Origin: Mucilaginibacter segetis
GTDB lineage: Bacteria; Bacteroidota; Bacteroidia; Sphingobacteriales; Sphingobacteriaceae
NCBI RefSeq assembly: GCF_016522075.1
Contig: NZ_JAEHFW010000001.1
Coordinates: forward strand, 1,426,001 to 1,490,000
DNA length: 64,000 nucleotides
Direction: 5' to 3'
The notes under the pieces were generated by a model. The model saw only the letters and a program-made list of their open reading frames with translations. It searched no databases and was not told where the DNA came from. Of this stretch, positions 62,001 through 64,000 are shown in pieces; position 1 is the stretch's first letter, and each line of letters begins with the position of its first letter. A program made the translations under genes and the position numbers.

Positions 62001-62456
62001 TTATGCTTGAAAGGCATATTTTACATCTTCCCAAAACTCATCTAAAGCAATAATACGTGGCTTAAAAAAGGAAATTAATTGGGGCCAGTCGTGTTGGTTA
62101 TAAACACTTACGTTTTCCAGTTCGGTGTAAATACGGCTTATAGTTTTACCGTATTCATCGGCAGTATGCAACTGCCATATCCATGCTTCTTTAAGCGCAC
62201 TATTCAAAATGTTTTTATAGCTGGCAAATTGCTCAAAAAATAATTGCTGCAACTCTTTATCAGCATGGGTAATCTCTATGGCTATAACAGCATTTTTATT
62301 ATCAGCCTGCAATTTAAAGTATAGATGTTTTACACCTGTTTTGTAATTAATCCAATTAATTTTTAATCCCGATGTGGAAATTACAGGCCGCATATATTGC
62401 CCGAAACTTGTCCAGAATGTTTGCCGAAGGTGTGCTGCCTGCTCTTTTGAATACAT
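62001..62456 (-). CDS. DUF4268 protein
   Basis: The 151-residue cytoplasmic protein matches DUF4268: RQTFWTSFGQYMRPV, INWINYKTGVKHLYFKL and AIEITHADKELQQLFFEQF. The fold resembles restriction-endonuclease-like or nuclease-associated domains seen at the C-terminus of some defence proteins, but this stand-alone form is common in Bacteroidota and has no assigned function. A -7 box TATTTTTG (62480-62487, minus strand) lies 23 bases upstream. Confidence 0.88.
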   Translation of the reverse strand: MYSKEQAAHLRQTFWTSFGQYMRPVISTSGLKINWINYKTGVKHLYFKLQADNKNAVIAIEITHADKELQQLFFEQFASYKNILNSALKEAWIWQLHTADEYGKTISRIYTELENVSVYNQHDWPQLISFFKPRIIALDEFWEDVKYAFQA

Positions 62457-62479
62457 GGTTTATTCTTACTTTAAAATCT

Positions 62480-62487
62480 CAAAAATA
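62480..62487 (-). promoter_or_regulatory. -7 promoter element of the DUF4268 gene
   Basis: On the minus strand TATTTTTG matches TAnnTTTG, 23 bases upstream of the start codon at 62456. Confidence 0.3.
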
Positions 62488-62559
62488 AAGGTTTAATTTT
62501 TTGACAGATTAAATCAGCCTGTTTATTTACTTTAGCAAAACCAATAGCCGGTAATTAAC

Positions 62560-64000
62560 ATGAGGTATCTGTTATTTTTTATACTGCTTCCTTTTTTCGC
62601 TATAGCGCAACCTGCACCAAAACCATATGGCCCTTTACCCACGCAAGGGCAGTTAAACTGGCAGGAAACTGAAATGTATTGTATAATTCATTTTGGCCCG
62701 GCCACTTATACCGATAAGGAGTGGGGATATGGCGATGAGGGTGCTAAAATAGTGAATCCAACCAGGTTTGATGCCATGCAGATTGTAGAGGCAGCTAAAG
62801 CCGGTGGCTTTAAAGGTATAATTGTAGTGGCGAAACATCATGATGGATTTTGCCTTTGGCCTACTAAAACCACCGATTATAATATAAGTAACAGTCCGTA
62901 TAAAAACGGTAAAGGCGACCTGGTAAGGGAATATAAGGACGCCTGCGATAAATTGGGAATGAAAATGGGTATTTATTGTTCACCGTGGGATAGAAATAAT
63001 GCCTTATATGGCAAACCTGAGTACGTTACCAACATCTATCGTGAACAGCTAAAGGAACTATATACTAATTATGGCCCGCTGTTTATTTCGTGGCATGATG
63101 GCGCAAACGGTGGCGACGGATATTACGGTGGCGCACGCGAGGTACGTAAAATAGACCGTTCTACTTATTATGATTGGGATAATACCTGGGCCATTACCCG
63201 TAAGCTACAGCCTAATGCGGTAATATTCGGAGATGTTGGCCCTGATGTGCGTTGGGTGGGTAATGAGAGGGGTGAAGCCGGATTAATAAGTTGGGCCACC
63301 TACACACCGCATGCACCGGATGAGGGAAAAGAACCAGGCAACGGTTATGTTAAAGATTATGAGGGAACCGAAGGGCAGCGCGACGGAAAATACTGGATGC
63401 CGGCAGAGTGTGATGTTTCATTAAGGCCGGGTTGGTTTTACCATGCCAGGCAGGATGATTCATTAAAAGCGCCTGTACAATTAATGGATATTTATTACAA
63501 AAGTGTTGGTCGGGGAGCATGTCTGGATTTAGGGCTTTCGCCAGATAGATCTGGTAGGTTAAGTGATGGAGATGTTTCTCAATTAAAGTTTTTTGGAGAT
63601 ATATTGAAACTTACGTTCGAGAATAACTTAGCTAAAGGAGCCATCCTTGAAGCAAGCAACATACGTGGTGGTAATAAATTGGAATACGGCCCGACCAATT
63701 TATTAGATAATGACCGTTACAGTTATTGGGCTACAGATGATGGAGTAACTAAGCCGCAATTGATATTGACCCTTGCTAAAAGCAGCACTTTTAATATAAT
63801 TCAACTACGCGAAAATATTAAACTTGGTCAACGCATTGATGAAATAGCCATTGATATATACAAAAACGGTAAATGGCTGCAAATAGCCAAAGCAACAAGT
63901 ATTGGCGGCAACCGTTTAATAAAATTGAGTAAACTTGTAACTACAAAAAAAGTTAGACTTAGAGTTATTAAAGCCCCGGTATGTATTGCTTTAAGCGATC
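62560..64000 (+). CDS. Exported alpha-L-fucosidase, GH29, with discoidin-like domain (3' end outside window)
   Basis: The open frame begins MRYLLFFILLPFFAIAQ, a signal peptide, and runs through the window end, so it is truncated by the window. The GH29 features are MYCIIHFGPATYTDKEWGYG, AKHHDGFCLWPT and LFISWHDGANG, in which Asp180 is the probable nucleophile. From about residue 355 an F5/8-type-C-like domain begins (GPTNLLDNDRYSYWATDD). It removes fucose from glycans outside the cytoplasm. Together with the GH20 enzyme it points to use of fucosylated, N-acetylglucosamine-containing glycans. Confidence 0.94.
   Translation, partial: MRYLLFFILLPFFAIAQPAPKPYGPLPTQGQLNWQETEMYCIIHFGPATYTDKEWGYGDEGAKIVNPTRFDAMQIVEAAKAGGFKGIIVVAKHHDGFCLWPTKTTDYNISNSPYKNGKGDLVREYKDACDKLGMKMGIYCSPWDRNNALYGKPEYVTNIYREQLKELYTNYGPLFISWHDGANGGDGYYGGAREVRKIDRSTYYDWDNTWAITRKLQPNAVIFGDVGPDVRWVGNERGEAGLISWATYTPHAPDEGKEPGNGYVKDYEGTEGQRDGKYWMPAECDVSLRPGWFYHARQDDSLKAPVQLMDIYYKSVGRGACLDLGLSPDRSGRLSDGDVSQLKFFGDILKLTFENNLAKGAILEASNIRGGNKLEYGPTNLLDNDRYSYWATDDGVTKPQLILTLAKSSTFNIIQLRENIKLGQRIDEIAIDIYKNGKWLQIAKATSIGGNRLIKLSKLVTTKKVRLRVIKAPVCIALSD

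Noticed and set aside
1..64000. tRNA, rRNA, CRISPR arrays, insertion sequences or prophage
   Set aside because: Intergenic regions were read on both strands; no T-loop-like or repeat-spacer patterns, transposase motifs or attachment-site duplications were found.

Overview
The window looks like chromosomal DNA from a Bacteroidota bacterium, most likely Sphingobacteriaceae (Mucilaginibacter/Pedobacter-like). The evidence is a GldC gliding-motility gene, BatA, DUF4199 and BlaR1-M56 proteins, a cysteine-type CcmE, several Sec-exported glycan-active enzymes, AT-rich intergenic DNA and the Bacteroidota promoter signature (TTTG, about 19 bases, TAnnTTTG). The content is mostly ordinary core and housekeeping genes. 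I see no tRNA, rRNA, CRISPR array, insertion sequence or prophage, and no stretch above 300 bases without a gene. The longest gaps (39381-39586, 56092-56337, 59220-59428) hold only regulatory-looking sequence.

Layout. 1-8.3 kb: the end of an acyl-CoA carboxyltransferase gene, a possible DUF3592 remnant, a secreted M19 dipeptidase, a secreted YwqK/TonB-C-like protein, thioredoxin reductase, an exported GH20 hexosaminidase with a basic-tailed lipoprotein, a DUF72 protein and a CDP-alcohol phosphatidyltransferase. 8.4-13.1 kb: a BatA/VWA protein, a metal-ligand-less dihydroorotase homologue, an acidic unknown protein and a DUF4199 membrane protein. 13.1-18.5 kb: a BlaI/BlaR1 pair with visible operators, an SDR, a diheme cytochrome and a Tat-exported Nif3-like protein. 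18.5-24.5 kb: a BaiN-type flavoprotein head to head with an isolated nuoAB pair, a 32-residue membrane peptide, an M1 peptidase and AccC. 24.5-31.4 kb: Nudix, SRPBCC, lipoprotein, riboflavin synthase, TPR, alpha/beta hydrolase and Crp-family genes and a secreted unknown. 31.4-41.1 kb: HscA, a TetX-like monooxygenase, a putative outer-membrane metallopeptidase-propeller-barrel protein, CutC, a Tat-exported Ntn hydrolase, a WYL regulator and an AHSA1 gene broken by an amber codon. 41.3-45.1 kb: the probable active dihydroorotase back to back with a DEAD-box helicase, then gldC and two small membrane proteins.

45.2-52.0 kb is a tight four-gene signalling operon: CHASE3-GAF hybrid kinase with three receivers, CheR, a receiver-less CheB, and a second hybrid kinase. 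No chemoreceptor, CheA or CheW is present. 52.1-59.2 kb holds cytochrome c maturation genes in two blocks (ccmB-ccmC-ccmD-like and ccmE-ccmF), separated by a glutamate-type dehydrogenase and a convergent NAD(P)-binding protein. No ccmA, ccmG or ccmH is seen here. CcmE has a CxxxY haem-binding motif. These genes would mature the diheme cytochrome at 17 kb and other c-type cytochromes. 59.4-64 kb: a CPA1 antiporter, a DUF389 protein, a DUF4268 protein and a GH29 alpha-L-fucosidase that runs off the end.

The points most worth a second look are the chemoreceptor-free CheR/CheB/hybrid-kinase operon with its heptad coiled coil, the cysteine-type split Ccm system, the dead dihydroorotase paralogue, the amber-interrupted AHSA1 gene, a 30-bp perfect palindrome at 39405-39434, the paired BlaI-type operators at 15903-15936, and the divergent genes whose start codons physically overlap at 19716-19719.
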